The translations under genes and the position numbers were made by a program. Below are positions 21,151 through 31,790 of a stretch of 64,000 nucleotides of DNA, one piece after another; position 1 is the stretch's first letter, and each line of letters begins with the position of its first letter. The notes below the pieces were generated by a model. That model was not told the origin of the DNA, made no database searches, and was given only the letters and a program-made list of their open reading frames with translations. The DNA lies in assembly GCF_030269925.1 (NCBI RefSeq), contig NC_085112.1:12153501-12217500 (forward strand), written 5' to 3'. The DNA is from Bombyx mori (taxonomy: Eukaryota > Arthropoda > Insecta > Lepidoptera > Bombycidae).

Positions 21151-22071
21151 AGAATGAATGACTTTTTCTATCATTTCAAAACTGGGTCTAAGGGTTATTT
21201 AAAGGCTAACTAATTATCTTATGATAGGTACGTCAAGCAGAATATTTAATAATAAATTATATTACACGTGAACTTCATTAAATAAATAATAACAAAGTAA
21301 CTTGGACAGTTTCATGTTCTTTTAAAAGTCAATAAATTTTATTTCACGTAAGCCCTGCCTGCCCGTTGTTTGTTGCAACAATGTATCGAGACATTAAAGT
21401 CGCCCCTTTGGCTGTGTAATGGTTTTAATTAAAATTCCATTGCTACTTTGTGTAAACTTTCTATCAGGCCAGTATTGGGAAGTGAAACAAAAGTATTCAA
21501 ATCGGCTTTTTGCTCGACGTACTAAATAAAACCCACGATATTCTTCAGGACAGTGGTGATAACCCGTGTAAACTGAGAGGTCGCCTCGTTAATGTGTAGA
21601 GCTAAGATAAGAATAGAAGGTAGTATTGGGGCGGAAAAATGTATGGAGAACAGGGAAAAATATAATTCGACTATATTATGTTGTGTTATTTTTCACTTAT
21701 TGAAGACTTCCTATTTATCATCCAAGAGTATGAAGAACTATTGCCGTAGAAAAGCAATCAATTAGATCGATAATTTTTCTCGCTGAACAGTTTAGAAACA
21801 TGTTGTTCGTAATATGTAATAGCTTAAATGGGTAGTTCCGAACAGTAAGTTTGGTCAACCAGCTTTGTGTAAAGCGGATAGCCTTTGTTTTACCCGTTTT
21901 AAGCCTTTGTCCGCTCGTGTTCTGATTACAAATTTAAAAAGAGATCTATTAGGAGAATGTGAAAAAAAGAGACAAATTTAAAACAGTTCATATTAATTTG
22001 ATTATTCCTCAATAGAAAAGGTGGTCTGTTAATACATACCTGCATTATACATGCCTTGGAGCGTAATGTAA
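21151..22071. other. AT-rich spacer, nothing recognised
   Basis: No gene, RNA gene or repeat seen. Confidence 0.45.
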
Positions 22072-22586
22072 TCTTAATATATATAAATTACGTGTCACGT
22101 TGTTTGTCCGCGATAGACACCTAAACTACCTACTTAACCGATTTTAACTTTTTTCTAAATTATGTATTTTGTTCCAACTTATGCCATAGGATGATTTTTA
22201 TTTCGATTAATGGTCGCAATATTTACTAATTAATAATAAAATTATTTCTTATGTTGATTATTGTTATTAATTGTAAGTTTCATAAGACTAAAACAGATGG
22301 CGCCTTAAATCAGTTTTCACAGACAATTGTAATGCTGTCTGACATTAATATCTCAAAGATGGAGCTGTGTTAAAAATACCAACGTTTCACATAAGCTACA
22401 ATTTAATTGCCTAAACACCACGTGTTGCTGAGGCTAAAGTATTAAGTGAAATATATTTTGTAGTAAACGCAATACAGTGAAATCCAATTGTTCTTACTTT
22501 GCTAATTTTTGGTATTAGCATAGTCGGCCACGTGTTATTTAGAAACAAAAACCTTAGCCACAGCAGCATGTGGCCGGGTCTGCTAG
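22072..22586 (+). mobile_element. Helitron-like non-autonomous element
   Basis: Starts TCTTAATATATATAAATTAC directly after an A. It ends with a GCCACA/TGTGGC hairpin (22557-22562 and 22569-22574), then CGGGTCTGCTAG followed by T. TC at the 5' end, a 3' hairpin and CTRR with insertion between A and T are the Helitron hallmarks. There is no helicase coding region. It includes the GGCGCC word at 22300. Confidence 0.75.
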
Positions 22587-23404
22587 TTTATTGTAAAATT
22601 TGTTTCAGTCACACATTCGGCACAATACAAGCATTTGCGACTAAACGAACAAGTAACAAGAAATAATAAATGGGTAGGACTTTTAGTTCTTACGGTAAAG
22701 CAATTACTCTGTACGAAGGAGAGTATTATTGAGAGTGCAAGTTTCTCAAATCTCGTGCGAATATAAAGCAGAACTCACTCAAATCGCACTGAGTTCATTA
22801 TAGTAAACAACGTCTTTTCTTGTTTGTTTTGTAAACTCATTTCACGTACGTGCTGTAGTCGTTTAAGCAAGATGTCATTGTGTGTTGTTAATCGTGGTAC
22901 ATAAGTAGCGTAGGTAACGTACGTACACAGTCGAAAATTTTGGACTTGCTCCAAATCGGACGGTGGCTTCCGTGATTTGATTAGCCGGACCGAAGCCTCG
23001 ACAGAATTCGATTAAGTAGGCCCCGTGTCGTCTAAAGTTCCGGCGTTCATAAATCGATGGGCTACTGAAACATTTTTTCCTGTCGAGTTTGGAATTTCAT
23101 AAAAACTTTACGCTCCGTTGTTTGGTTGATTTCGACATTGTTTTAGCGTTATCGCAGAGATTGTATTTTTGACAATTTTGTCCTTTACCATGTTATCGTT
23201 GTGTCGTACATCTAAAATTGGTAATATTTTTGTAGTTTTATAGGCTTATTTGTATGTACCTACTCGTAGATTTGTCTATCTTGATTTTTGTATTTATTTT
23301 CGAATTTTTTAAATATCAATAGCAAAAGCTTGGTAGTATTTAATAATAAATAATAATAATAATAAAGCCCTTTAATTCCGAACTACAACCATGAAATTTA
23401 ACAT
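22587..23404. other. Spacer with a GC-richer patch
   Basis: About 22940-23060 is GC-richer and could be an old repeat or regulatory DNA; I cannot assign it. A (TAA)n run lies at 23341-23367. Confidence 0.4.
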
Positions 23405-23410
23405 TTTTGT

Positions 23411-23605
23411 GTTTTTTTTTTTTTTACATTTTATTTCTTGTAGTATATCTCGGAGTTCGGCGTGCCTCGTGGCATAGGCCTCCTCCAGCTCTCTCCATTG
23501 GGCTCGGTCCTCTGCAACTCTGGTCCAGTATGGTCCTAGGGTTAGGCGTATATCATCACTCCATCTCGTTTTTGGTCGCCCCTGTCTTCTGGTGTGTGCA
23601 AGGAA
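23411..23605 (-). pseudogene. LINE polymerase C-terminal fragment
   Basis: The minus strand encodes RRQGRPKTRWSDDIRLTLGP, TRVAEDRAQWRELEEAYATR and a short end, the classic C-terminal motif of lepidopteran LINEs. Poly-T at 23411 is its A-tail. A 22-A run follows on the other side (23608-23630). It is 5' truncated. Confidence 0.75.
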
Positions 23606-23630
23606 GAAAAAAAAAAAAAAAAAAAAAGTG

Positions 23631-24797
23631 GAGTAAACAAGTTACTTGGTAGTATTTTCAGGGGTTTATTGTTAAATAAATTATTATATACGCTAAATAA
23701 GATATCAAATATAAATAGAAAATCACGTGTACCTTGTCATTCTCCTTGTAAACTTTATGAAATATTTTTACATCGCAGTTTTATTGTCTGATCGAACATT
23801 AGTTTGTCGTGAAGCGTGTCAACGTCGGACCGCTGTGAGGGTGCAGTTATTAATATATTAAATCCACAAGATGAATGTGACCCTTCGTTGAATGTCACAG
23901 TGCTAAGGTCGATCAATACTGCTTTCTGGTGTCTTGATTGATTAATTAATGTTTCATAAATGACGTTATACCCTGTTTTATGAATCATGCACAGTTTTTA
24001 TGAAGACAACTGTAAACTTCACACTGCGTGTTCTCGAATATAATGACGAACTTAAGGCCAAGGGCGCTTATTATAATAGCATTTATAATTTCGAAATACG
24101 CTTAACAAATTGAAAATGTGCAAAAACAAAAACTAATTTCGGGATTTACAAATATCTTCATTAGCATAATAGAAAAAATCTCTTACGTTTTAATAATAGT
24201 ACTATTAGGCACAACTACCTGACCACGTTGGACATAACTAAGTATTCCTATTTTAATAGAAAATGTTCGACAACTCTTGGTTGGTGGGGCAAAATCGGAA
24301 AGCTTACCGTCAATTGACATGTTAACTTGAATCCTTACTTAATTAATGCCCACCTGTGTTTATAACATGGCTAAATTATCATACATTAGCCAACTATTCA
24401 TCATGTAACATATCGTCTATTTGAGACAATATTATGAAAGTGTAAAAAATGCGCAGAATCAAATGCGTTCATGTGTGTATTTTTGGGATTTTCATTTCGA
24501 CCGCACATTTGAATATGAAAAAGAAACTTAACATAATCGATGCGAAACTCGAATATATTGTACCCGCGCTCATCGGTAACTCTTTGAATATTTCCCTTTG
24601 AATAATTCCCCGAAAATGTTTTCTAACTCATACAAACTTTCTGCCACTATTTCTTTATAGAGAACGTTTAGTGTTGTTGATGAAAATCGAGAGAGAATTG
24701 AGAATTCGTTTTAGTATTTTTACGCTATTCTCTACAATACTCGATACCGTTTGAGTATAAAAAAAAATCGAATCACTGAGTGAAAAAGGTTTGATAG
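23631..24797. other. AT-rich spacer, nothing recognised
   Basis: No feature supported. Confidence 0.45.
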
Positions 24798-24998
24798 TGT
24801 TACACCGGTAAGAGTAACGCCATCAATCGCCGAATAGTCGAACGAATATCGAAGGATCTAGTAGCACCTAGAACGCTAGAGAAGTACAACGTCATCTATT
24901 GTCAGATAGCGGAAACAATATTAGAGATGTGTGAAATATTCTTGATAATTCTAGGGATGTGATATCGACTATAAAAGCGTTGCAGAGATGGCATATAA
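24798..24998 (+). mobile_element. Solo LTR, 3' truncated copy
   Basis: Starts TGTTACACCGGTAAGAGTAA and matches the first half of the LTR at 36706 through CTATAAAAGCGTTGCAGAGA. It then diverges sharply at GGCATATAATT where other copies read GGCACGCAATC. Confidence 0.78.
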
Positions 24999-25616
24999 TT
25001 ACAGCTTCTATTTGTTTTTCAATAAGAAAAACCGTTCGTTAATTGATCCAAAACACGATATCAGTAAACTGTTTCACGAAAATGTGTTTTGATGATGGGT
25101 CGAATTTTATTCGTAATCATGAAATAATGCGCTAATGCATCGGGACAATGGCTTTGTCATGTGGAGCACGTCACTGGATATTTCTTTTCGATCCCACTAC
25201 GAGTATGAACAAAAACAATTGAATAATAATAAATGATGCATTCGTATTTTATGTTTATTCTATAATTTTATTGAAACAACGTTAATGTCCCAACATTTAA
25301 TATCCATTTACTTTCTTGGATCTCAGCGAGTTGCAACACGAAATATCGTATACCGACGGGTCATAAACTTTCATCGTCGCTGCCTAATGGCACTTAGATA
25401 AGGACAAATGGCACTTCTGTTGCATTTTAACGGTCAAAGCCTTCTGTCATCGAAATATTATTGAAAATTACTTAGAATATACGACCGTCGTTCCCTAAAA
25501 CGAAAATGATTTTGGCTTGGCACTGCTTGGTCAATGATTATTTTTATTTATTTTAAGGATGATGACTCGATGAAATTCTAGGTAAAGATGAAACTGATAA
25601 AAATGTTTTGCTCGAG
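24999..25616. other. AT-rich spacer, nothing recognised
   Basis: No feature supported. Confidence 0.45.
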
Positions 25617-25957
25617 TTTTTATTTTATTGCTTAGGTGGGTGGACGAGCTCACAGCCCACCTGGTATTAAGTGGTTACTGGAGCCCATAGACATCTACGG
25701 GTATAACGTAAATGCGCCACCCACTTTGAGATACAAGTTCTAAGGTCTAAGTATAGTTACAACGGCTGCCCCACCCTTCAGACCGAAACGCATTACTGCC
25801 TCACGGCAGAAATAGGCAGAGGCGGTGCTACCTACCCATGCGGACTCACAAGAGGTCCTACCACCAGTTATTACGCAAATTATAATTTTGCGGGTTTGAT
25901 TTTTATCACACGATATTATTCCTTCAGCGCGGAAGTCAATCTTGAGCATTTGTTGGG
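25617..25957 (-). mobile_element. Bm1 SINE, head missing
   Basis: Complete reverse Bm1 body from the A-tail (poly-T at 25617) through GCTTAGGTGGGTGGACGAGC to GCGGAAGTCAATCTTGAGCA. The tRNA-like head is absent. Confidence 0.93.
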
Positions 25958-26314
25958 TTGCTTTATTATCTAATGAAAAATATATTTAATCTAAGCGAAC
26001 TAATAGTGCAGCAGTCGTATTCCCGAAAGACACTTAGGTAAACCACATGAAGAAAAACGAATTTAATAAGTACATTTTCGTGTTTGGATGGAAAACAGTA
26101 AATATGGACCAACTTTGTTTTACCCACCGCGATTCGTTCTTCAGAATAACTACATACACACAAAATATGTTAGATTCACGTTCCCCGTTCACAAGGACCG
26201 TTGCTGTTCACGGTCGTTTCCTTCATGTCGCTGTCGCTTTAACTAACGCCTGTCTTCCTCGCATTCGGCGTTTACAGTTGCCTAAACAAATAGTCAACGC
26301 GCTATTTTGTTCTT

Positions 26315-26690
26315 ATATGTTTTTTTGATTCATTGACTTCGAACATTCCGGTTGTTTAAATGAAACTTATTGGTATTACGAATTCTGAATTACGTTTTTG
26401 GAACGAAGTTCCTTATGGACGATGCGGAGGGGTACCCTAACCGGGAAAAAACGTCCGTAACGTAAGATTTTTATTGGTAATGCCCACAGTGTACGACTTA
26501 ACTTATGTTTTTTTGATTCATTGACTTCAAACATTCCGGTTGTTTGAATGAAACTTATTGGTATTACGAATTCTGAATTACGTTTTTGGAACGAAGTTCC
26601 TAATGGGACGATGCGGAGGGGTACCCTAACCGGGAAAAAACGTCCGTAACGTAAGATTTTTATTGGTAATGCACACAGTGTACGACTTAA
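26315..26690 (-). repeat. Tandem duplication (~188 bp) carrying element ends
   Basis: Two near-identical units (about 26315-26500 and 26501-26690) each contain TTTTTTTGATTCATTGACTT, the GGAACGAAGTTCCT motif, GGGGTACCCTAACCGGG and ACAGTGTACGACTTA. Each holds one end of the unnamed inverted-repeat family, so this end is present twice. Confidence 0.8.
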
Positions 26691-26766
26691 TTTTGTAATA
26701 ACTATTATAAATTTGTGTTTTTATAATAAGGAACTTCGTTCCTATCCGGTGTCCCACGACACCACA
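26588..26766 (-). repeat. Inverted-repeat element, unnamed family (copy B)
   Basis: Read on the minus strand it runs from TGTGGTGTCGTGGGACACCG to AACTTCGTTCC. The interior is shorter than in copies A and D and includes AAGTCGTACACTGTGTGCAT, as in copy C. Confidence 0.7.
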
Positions 26767-26771
26767 TTTTG

Positions 26772-26886
26772 TTATCGGCCTTGTAGGCAGACGAGCATAC
26801 GGCCCATCTGATGTGGTGAGTGGTTACCGTCGTCCATGGACTTCAGCAATGGCAGGGGCAGAGCCAAGCCGCTGCCTACCGTTAAA
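26772..26886 (-). mobile_element. LINE/SINE tail element (reverse)
   Basis: Reverse copy of the family at 13947: GGCAGACGAGCATACGGCCC, then GGCAGGGGCAGAGCCAAGCC. On the minus strand its tail leads directly into copy B of the inverted-repeat family, as at 14411-14607. Confidence 0.75.
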
Positions 26887-27283
26887 ACGTGTTAAGAGTT
26901 TTAACTTAATGTAAGCAATTTTTACACATGTTCATAATATGTGTGTATTTCTTAAACATTAAACACGTCCGACAGAGCCATATATAATCTAATGGAAAAT
27001 CGAAATGACGGACTTCAATAAGTTTCTCAAATACCGATGTAGGTAAACATAAATTGTATAACAATATTTCTGGGTATATCAATACCTGACATGTATTGTG
27101 GGACGAGTCGGAGCTGTCATATGTGTGAGGACAATAATTTAAGATCGTCCCATTCAATCGCTCTGATATTGTAGGAGAGGATGTAGGTCAACCGTTTCTA
27201 CACGTATCTTGTGTGCGGTCACGTATCGTTTCGAAGCCGAATGAATGGTCTCAAAATGTATTTTCTAGTCGTATAGATAGAAT

Positions 27284-27567
27284 CCTCGCGGGTAGGCACC
27301 ACAACCCTGCCTATTTCTGTCGTGAAGCAGTAATGCGTTTCGGTTTGAAGGACGGGGCAGCCGTTGTAACTATACTGAGACCTTAGAACTTGTATCTTTT
27401 TTTTTTTTTATTGCTTAGATGGATGGACGATCTCACAGCCCACCTGGAGATAAGTGGTTACTGGAGCCCATAGACATCTACAACGTAAATGCGCCACCCA
27501 CCTTGAGATACTTGTAACTATACTTGAGACCTTAGAACTTCCACCCATCTAAACAATAAAAAAAAAA
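27284..27567 (+). mobile_element. Bm1 SINE split by a reverse Bm1 segment
   Basis: Forward Bm1 runs 27284-27396, then a reverse Bm1 3' segment occupies 27397-27511 (poly-T first). A forward piece resumes TTGTAACTATACTTGAGACC and goes straight to CCACCCATCTAAACAATAAA. Confidence 0.8.
27397..27511 (-). mobile_element. Short reverse Bm1 inserted in a forward Bm1
   Basis: Only the last ~100 bases of Bm1 plus the A-tail (poly-T at 27397) are present, ending GAGATAC. A small forward repeat of TTGTAACTATACT flanks it. Confidence 0.78.
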
Positions 27568-28276
27568 GATTTTTCTAGAAGCAATCGAACTATTAGAACT
27601 ATTTGTTACAAGAAAATTAGATCTAATTCATGAAATTTGTCGAGCTTCTCGGCTTAACTTGGCTTCTTAGTTATTGAATAGTCCACAATAGTGAAATATT
27701 TTGAAACAAAATGCGTTATGTTAAAATTTATGAACACAAAAGAAATTCAGAACAATGAAATATATTTTTTTTTAAATCTTGTATTCGCTTATTTATAACT
27801 TCAAATTAACCACGTTAATTAGCATCCTTTTTCGGCACATAACCTAATTAAAGTTTCCTTTTGACTAATTCTCCGGAAAATTATTAAAGTTAACGCAACT
27901 TCATAATTAAAATCTCGAAGGCCGCGTTATAAAGTAAGGAATCTCTAGACGATCTTTCATGTTTCTACTGAAAATTTCGGAGCTTTTTTGTGAAAACAAA
28001 CGAAAAAGGAAACAGTATTATTGCTTTTGTTTTTCGAACATTCCGTGAATTCAATTTGTAGGAATCGATTTATTGAAGATGCTGTTTTGTTATCGAATTT
28101 CGGTTATTCATCAAATCAAATTGATTTTTGTTTGTTTCGCACAATTTTAAGGTGACGCTATGTCATTTTTGTTTTTATTAATAATAGCGTATAAAAAGCA
28201 CAAGTGCTAAAAACCGAACTTAATGCGAAAGATAACTGCCCAAATAATTGTTGAATATTGATCCAAAGTTTAAGTA
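27568..28276. other. AT-rich spacer, nothing recognised
   Basis: No feature supported. Confidence 0.45.
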
Positions 28277-28536
28277 AACTACTCAAAACAAAATAGGGCC
28301 CACCATGTTTTTTAAATGAATTTTACAGATTATTTTTCTTTTTTCAGTTTTTATGATTAAGAATGAATAAATTAAGGTTTTTGAAAGTGTGTAAACATTA
28401 ACAAGAGTAAGTTTTGCCAATTTTATGGAATTTAGTCAAAATTTACAGTTTTTAGGAAAGTTGACAGAAATTATTGATTTAAGTAAAGTTTCATTTTGAT
28501 TTTTATTATTGACTAAATCAATGAGTTTGATGGTGC

Positions 28537-29630
28537 TTAATAGCGAGTAGGTCCTCCTCTGTTCCGTATGCACTCTCTGACCCTATCTGGGACACTTTCA
28601 ATCAAGTGGGTGATGTTTTCTTTGGGTATTCGGCCCCAACACAATTTTAGGCGTTTATGAGCTCTTGTCGATTAGTCACATTACTGAAGTTCGATTTAAG
28701 GCTTCTTTTCAGTTGGTCCCATAAATTTTCAATGGGGTTAAGATTGGGACTCATGGCCGGTCACGGTAAAACCGTAATATTGGCCTCAGAGAAAGCTCTC
28801 TGGGTTGTTCGCGCTGTATGTGGGCGAGCATTGTCTTGCATAAAGACGAAGTAAGCTCTCTGGGTTGTTCGCGCTGTATGTGGGCGAGCATTGTCTTGCA
28901 TAAAAACGAAGTTTTCACCCACTCTTTGTGAAAATGGGATGATATGGGGCCGAATTATTCGATCGACATACCGGGAGGCAGTTATGGGGCCTTCTTCCAG
29001 AATTACAAGCTCAGTTTTACCGAGCAAGCTTATTCCAGCCCACACCATAACATTTGGACCCCCAAAACGATCCCTTTCACGTATGCAAGGTTCTGAAAAA
29101 CGTTCTCCTTCTCTTCTCCACACACGCACTCGACGATCATCGCTGAAAAACTTCACTTTACTTTCGTCCATAAAGAGTACATTTCTCCAGTTGTCCGTTG
29201 TCCACTCCGCGTGCTCGCGAGCATACCTCAAACGTGCTGCACAATGCGCTCTTGTCAATTTTAGACGAATTACATGAAATCTGGAACGTTGTCCGTCTTC
29301 ATGGAGCTGATTTCGAATGGTTTGATCACCAATTCGTGTGCCAGTCGATTGCCGCAGTCGATTTTGTAAGACACGGGAGAAAATCGTACGCTCTCGACGT
29401 GCAGTCAATCTGATATACCGGTCTTCCTGGACGGTTGCAGCTCGTGCTTTTCCTGATCCAGATCTCCTCGTGACCCTACCTGACTCTAGAAAGTGTTCCC
29501 ACGCGTTTCGAATAGCTCGTCGCGACACACCAAGACGTCTTGCCACTGATCTCTGAGATTCTCCCTCCTGAAGCATGAACACTGGTCTTGTTGCTGTTTC
29601 CACATCCATATGGCGCCGAGAACCAGGCAT
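28537..29630 (-). pseudogene. Tc1-like transposase, broken
   Basis: DDE-type transposase of the Tc1 group. The N-terminal helix-turn-helix reads SQRSVARRLGVSRRAIRNAW. The catalytic core includes FMDESKVKFF (first Asp), GGPNVMVWAGIS and FVFMQDNARPHTA (second Asp). The NPIENLWDQLKRS segment with the catalytic Glu lies beyond a stop. Three lesions are visible: a 60-bp in-frame tandem duplication (28793-28852 and 28853-28912) that repeats the second Asp motif; TGA at 28761-28763 where the family has Trp before PAMSP; and a one-base loss near 28651-28660 that shifts the last ~40 codons. The shifted frame still reads to a normal end (PTRY, stop at 28537-28539). Translation probably began at MPGSRR (29630); upstream Mets are not typical. 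The element could be mobilised only by an enzyme supplied from elsewhere. Confidence 0.9.
28793..28912 (-). repeat. 60-bp tandem duplication in the transposase
   Basis: Units 28793-28852 and 28853-28912 differ at only one position (AAAGACGAAG against AAAAACGAAG). The duplication keeps the frame and adds 20 residues that repeat the QDNARPHTARTTQRA segment. Confidence 0.9.
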
Positions 29631-30059
29631 AATGATCGCGAGCAACACCGAAATCAAGTCAAAATGAAAAAAAGTACACGTGCGACTTTAACATTCAGAA
29701 CGTGACTGAAGGTACAAACGACTGAGAATTTGAGTAATAGACGTTTTTTGGAGTATTTCACTTTTTTTGTCTACACACCATTAAATTCCTGACTTAAAAC
29801 ATTGATAACGTTAGATAAACATGTCAACAATACTTCGAAATGTTTAACTTCACTATTTACTACCAAACAATTTTTTTTAGACGAAATTCGAGATTAACTT
29901 AGAGTGGGCCTATTTTGTTTTGAGTAGTTGATTTTCTTCGTTCATCAACCATAATGTAAGTCTTCAAGGGTAGATGTTACCATTACTTGGTAGAAATTGA
30001 TAAAATTTAAATATTTCTTAAAGAGAACTAGGTAGTGTAATGACCTATTGGAAAAAAGT

Positions 30060-30877
30060 CTTCAATTGTAAATATACGCTGGGGAATCCATTTACGGATA
30101 CCCGGTCGAGGGTGGTAACAGACCTGGTTATTTCCGACCCCGGCGCCTCCAGAAAAGAAGAGGGAGAAGAAGAAGACCGGGGTTCTCCTCTTCTTCCAAT
30201 TCCTGCCGGGAGACTACGCCTTGAGAAAGGCGTGCGAGACGCTGCACGGTATCAGGCACGCAAGAGCTACCCCGCAAAACCGACTACCGACTAAACCTCA
30301 TCGAGCTCCACCAATCCGACTCCACGAAACTCACGGTACCGCACAGTGCGCGCCCAAGGTTCGACGTCGCCGGTACTCAACCTGACAGTGGGATGGGATT
30401 CCATCCCCGGGAAGATCCCGCAGGACGTCGTCTCGGGAGACACACCGTGAGCGGTGCACAGGAGCCACCTCTCACCGTCTCATCATCGGACCGACAACTG
30501 AGTACCGGGCGCCCCCGCACCCGGCACCCGACAGCCCCTACGGGAGATGAACGGGAGCTTCGCGCCCGTGCAGCCCACGCCGCCTTCTTCGCTGAGAAGC
30601 CGAAGAGGGATCCTACTCCCTTTCTCGCTCCTCAGCCTCACGGAACGCCATGACCAGGTCGCAAAAACTGGTCGTGGCGTCCCAAGAATTCTGGTACTCT
30701 AGCATGCGGGCGATGACAGCCCGCAAGGAGAGGTCTCTCCCCAGCACCGCGATGAGGTCCCGCCGCGAGTGCTCCCAACGCGGGCACGCTTCGAGTGCGT
30801 GCTGAGCGTCATCGTCCGAATACCCGCACTGGTGGCAACCCGGAGAAATAATCTGATCTACCAAAACCCACGACATA
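30060..30877 (-). mobile_element. R1-clade LINE 3' end
   Basis: GC-rich block carrying the ORF2 C-terminus (30876-30613) and a long 3' UTR that contains ACCCGGTCGAGGGTGGTAAC near 30100. Composition and the protein end match R1-type LINEs (the clade of rDNA and telomere-specific silkworm elements). No TTAGG repeats or rDNA flank it, so it is not at one of those targets. It stops abruptly at 30877, next to a Tc1-like terminus. Confidence 0.75.
30613..30876 (-). pseudogene. R1-type ORF2 C-terminal zinc-knuckle region
   Basis: The frame reads SPGCHQCGYSDDDAQHALEA then CPRWEHSRRDLIAVLGRDLS and SWDATTSFCDLVMAFREAEE. The Cys-Cys-His-Cys arrangement (CHQC...H...C) and the trailing helix are the C-terminal domain of R1-clade ORF2, thought to bind nucleic acid. 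Reverse transcriptase and endonuclease are missing, so this is a 5'-truncated remnant. The frame remains open to its stop at 30613. Confidence 0.78.
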
Positions 30878-31045
30878 CACTGCAGGCCAAAAGTTTAAGA
30901 CCACCTTAATTAAAGTAGGAAAATAAAATATTAAATGTTAAATTAACCTGTCTAATCATCTAATAAAACACTGATTGACAAACAATATATGTACGCAGTG
31001 CGTTTAATTATGTTTACTGATAACACCATCTTGCCTATTGATGGT
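30878..31045 (+). mobile_element. One end of a Tc1/mariner-type element
   Basis: After a TA dinucleotide the sequence reads CACTGCAGGCCAAAAGTTTA and then AGACCACC, a typical Tc1-like terminal repeat. I could not find the other terminus or a transposase nearby. The right limit is arbitrary. Confidence 0.5.
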
Positions 31046-31190
31046 ACAAATATTGGTCACACAATTTCAATTCATGCTTCGACCTCATATCTTAAGCTGG
31101 GGGAAGGCATTCACGCTGTGATTATGATCTCTATAGGCTCCGGTAACTACAAAACCATGTAAGCTCTTATTCAGCTTAGTAAAAAAAAAA
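31046..31190 (+). mobile_element. Decayed Bm1 SINE
   Basis: CACGCTGTGATTATGATCTC, TATAGGCTCCGGTAACTAC and a poly-A tail keep Bm1 order with heavy divergence. Confidence 0.5.
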
Positions 31191-31423
31191 GAACTACCAG
31201 ACTGGAAGATAATCAAGATTATCTGCATGCAAAGAAACGTAAATGTCAAAGTTTTACTTATTGGAATAATAACAGCGCAATTCTTTGTCTTTCATAACCA
31301 CTGGAACGAAAAATAAAGTAGGTATTCGTACTCTTGTAAAGTCAGAAAACTGAAAAATTCCGAAACAGTAGTGTTCACAGAATTGACACAAAGGTACGCA
31401 TACCTACGAAACGAAATGATGTC

Positions 31424-31787
31424 TAAAACTTGAGAAGAAAGTCCGTCAAAACTGGCAGATAGTAATCAACTGAAGTCCCCTTAGACTGCACCATCACCGA
31501 GTACTCCATCCAATAAATCTTCCGTGTAATGCTATTAGTCACGTCATATTCCAATGCTACTCGAGACCACCCTCCAGACAAATGAGCTGTCAACGGAAAT
31601 GAAACGACTGGATGTGGTAAAACAAAAGTGGAACATCCAATTTGGGAATTGGAACATAATTAATCTTGAGTATTTCATTGCGAACGTAATTTTGAAGAAA
31701 TTCTAGGGACATCGCGTTTAAATGATTCACCGGGGAAAGAGTAGCAGCGTTTTCTAAGTAAGTATACCAGCCTACTGCCTTCGCCAA
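31424..31787 (-). other. Two abutting open frames, possible coding remnant
   Basis: On the minus strand, 31787-31590 reads GWYTYLENAATLSPVNHLNA and on to PKLDVPLLFYH. A +1 shift near 31620-31640 opens a second frame, VLPHPVVSFPLTAHLSGGWS, which continues to YYLPVLTDFLLKF and a stop at about 31424. The segment is less AT-rich than its surroundings and the amino-acid mix looks protein-like. I recognise no family. It could be a frameshifted remnant of a mobile element, virus or host exon, or simply chance. There is no convincing splice acceptor upstream, and an in-frame stop sits directly before the first frame. Confidence 0.3.
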
Positions 31788-31790
31788 TCA

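Larger units (their letters stand above)
28277..29929 (-). mobile_element. Tc1-like DNA transposon with terminal inverted repeats
   Basis: The outer ends AACTACTCAAAACAAAATAG (28277) and its complement, ending at 29929, are inverted repeats of at least 25 bases that differ by a base or two. TA precedes the left end. The right flank is GA, so the TA duplication is decayed on that side. A single transposase frame lies inside on the minus strand. The length of about 1.65 kb is normal for Tc1-like elements. Confidence 0.9.

Noticed and set aside
28891..29277. Long plus-strand frames opposite the Tc1-like transposase
   Set aside because: Shadows of the coding strand; they have no family resemblance.
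30060..30877. A telomere- or rDNA-linked R1 element in place
   Set aside because: No TTAGG repeats or rRNA sequence adjoin it.
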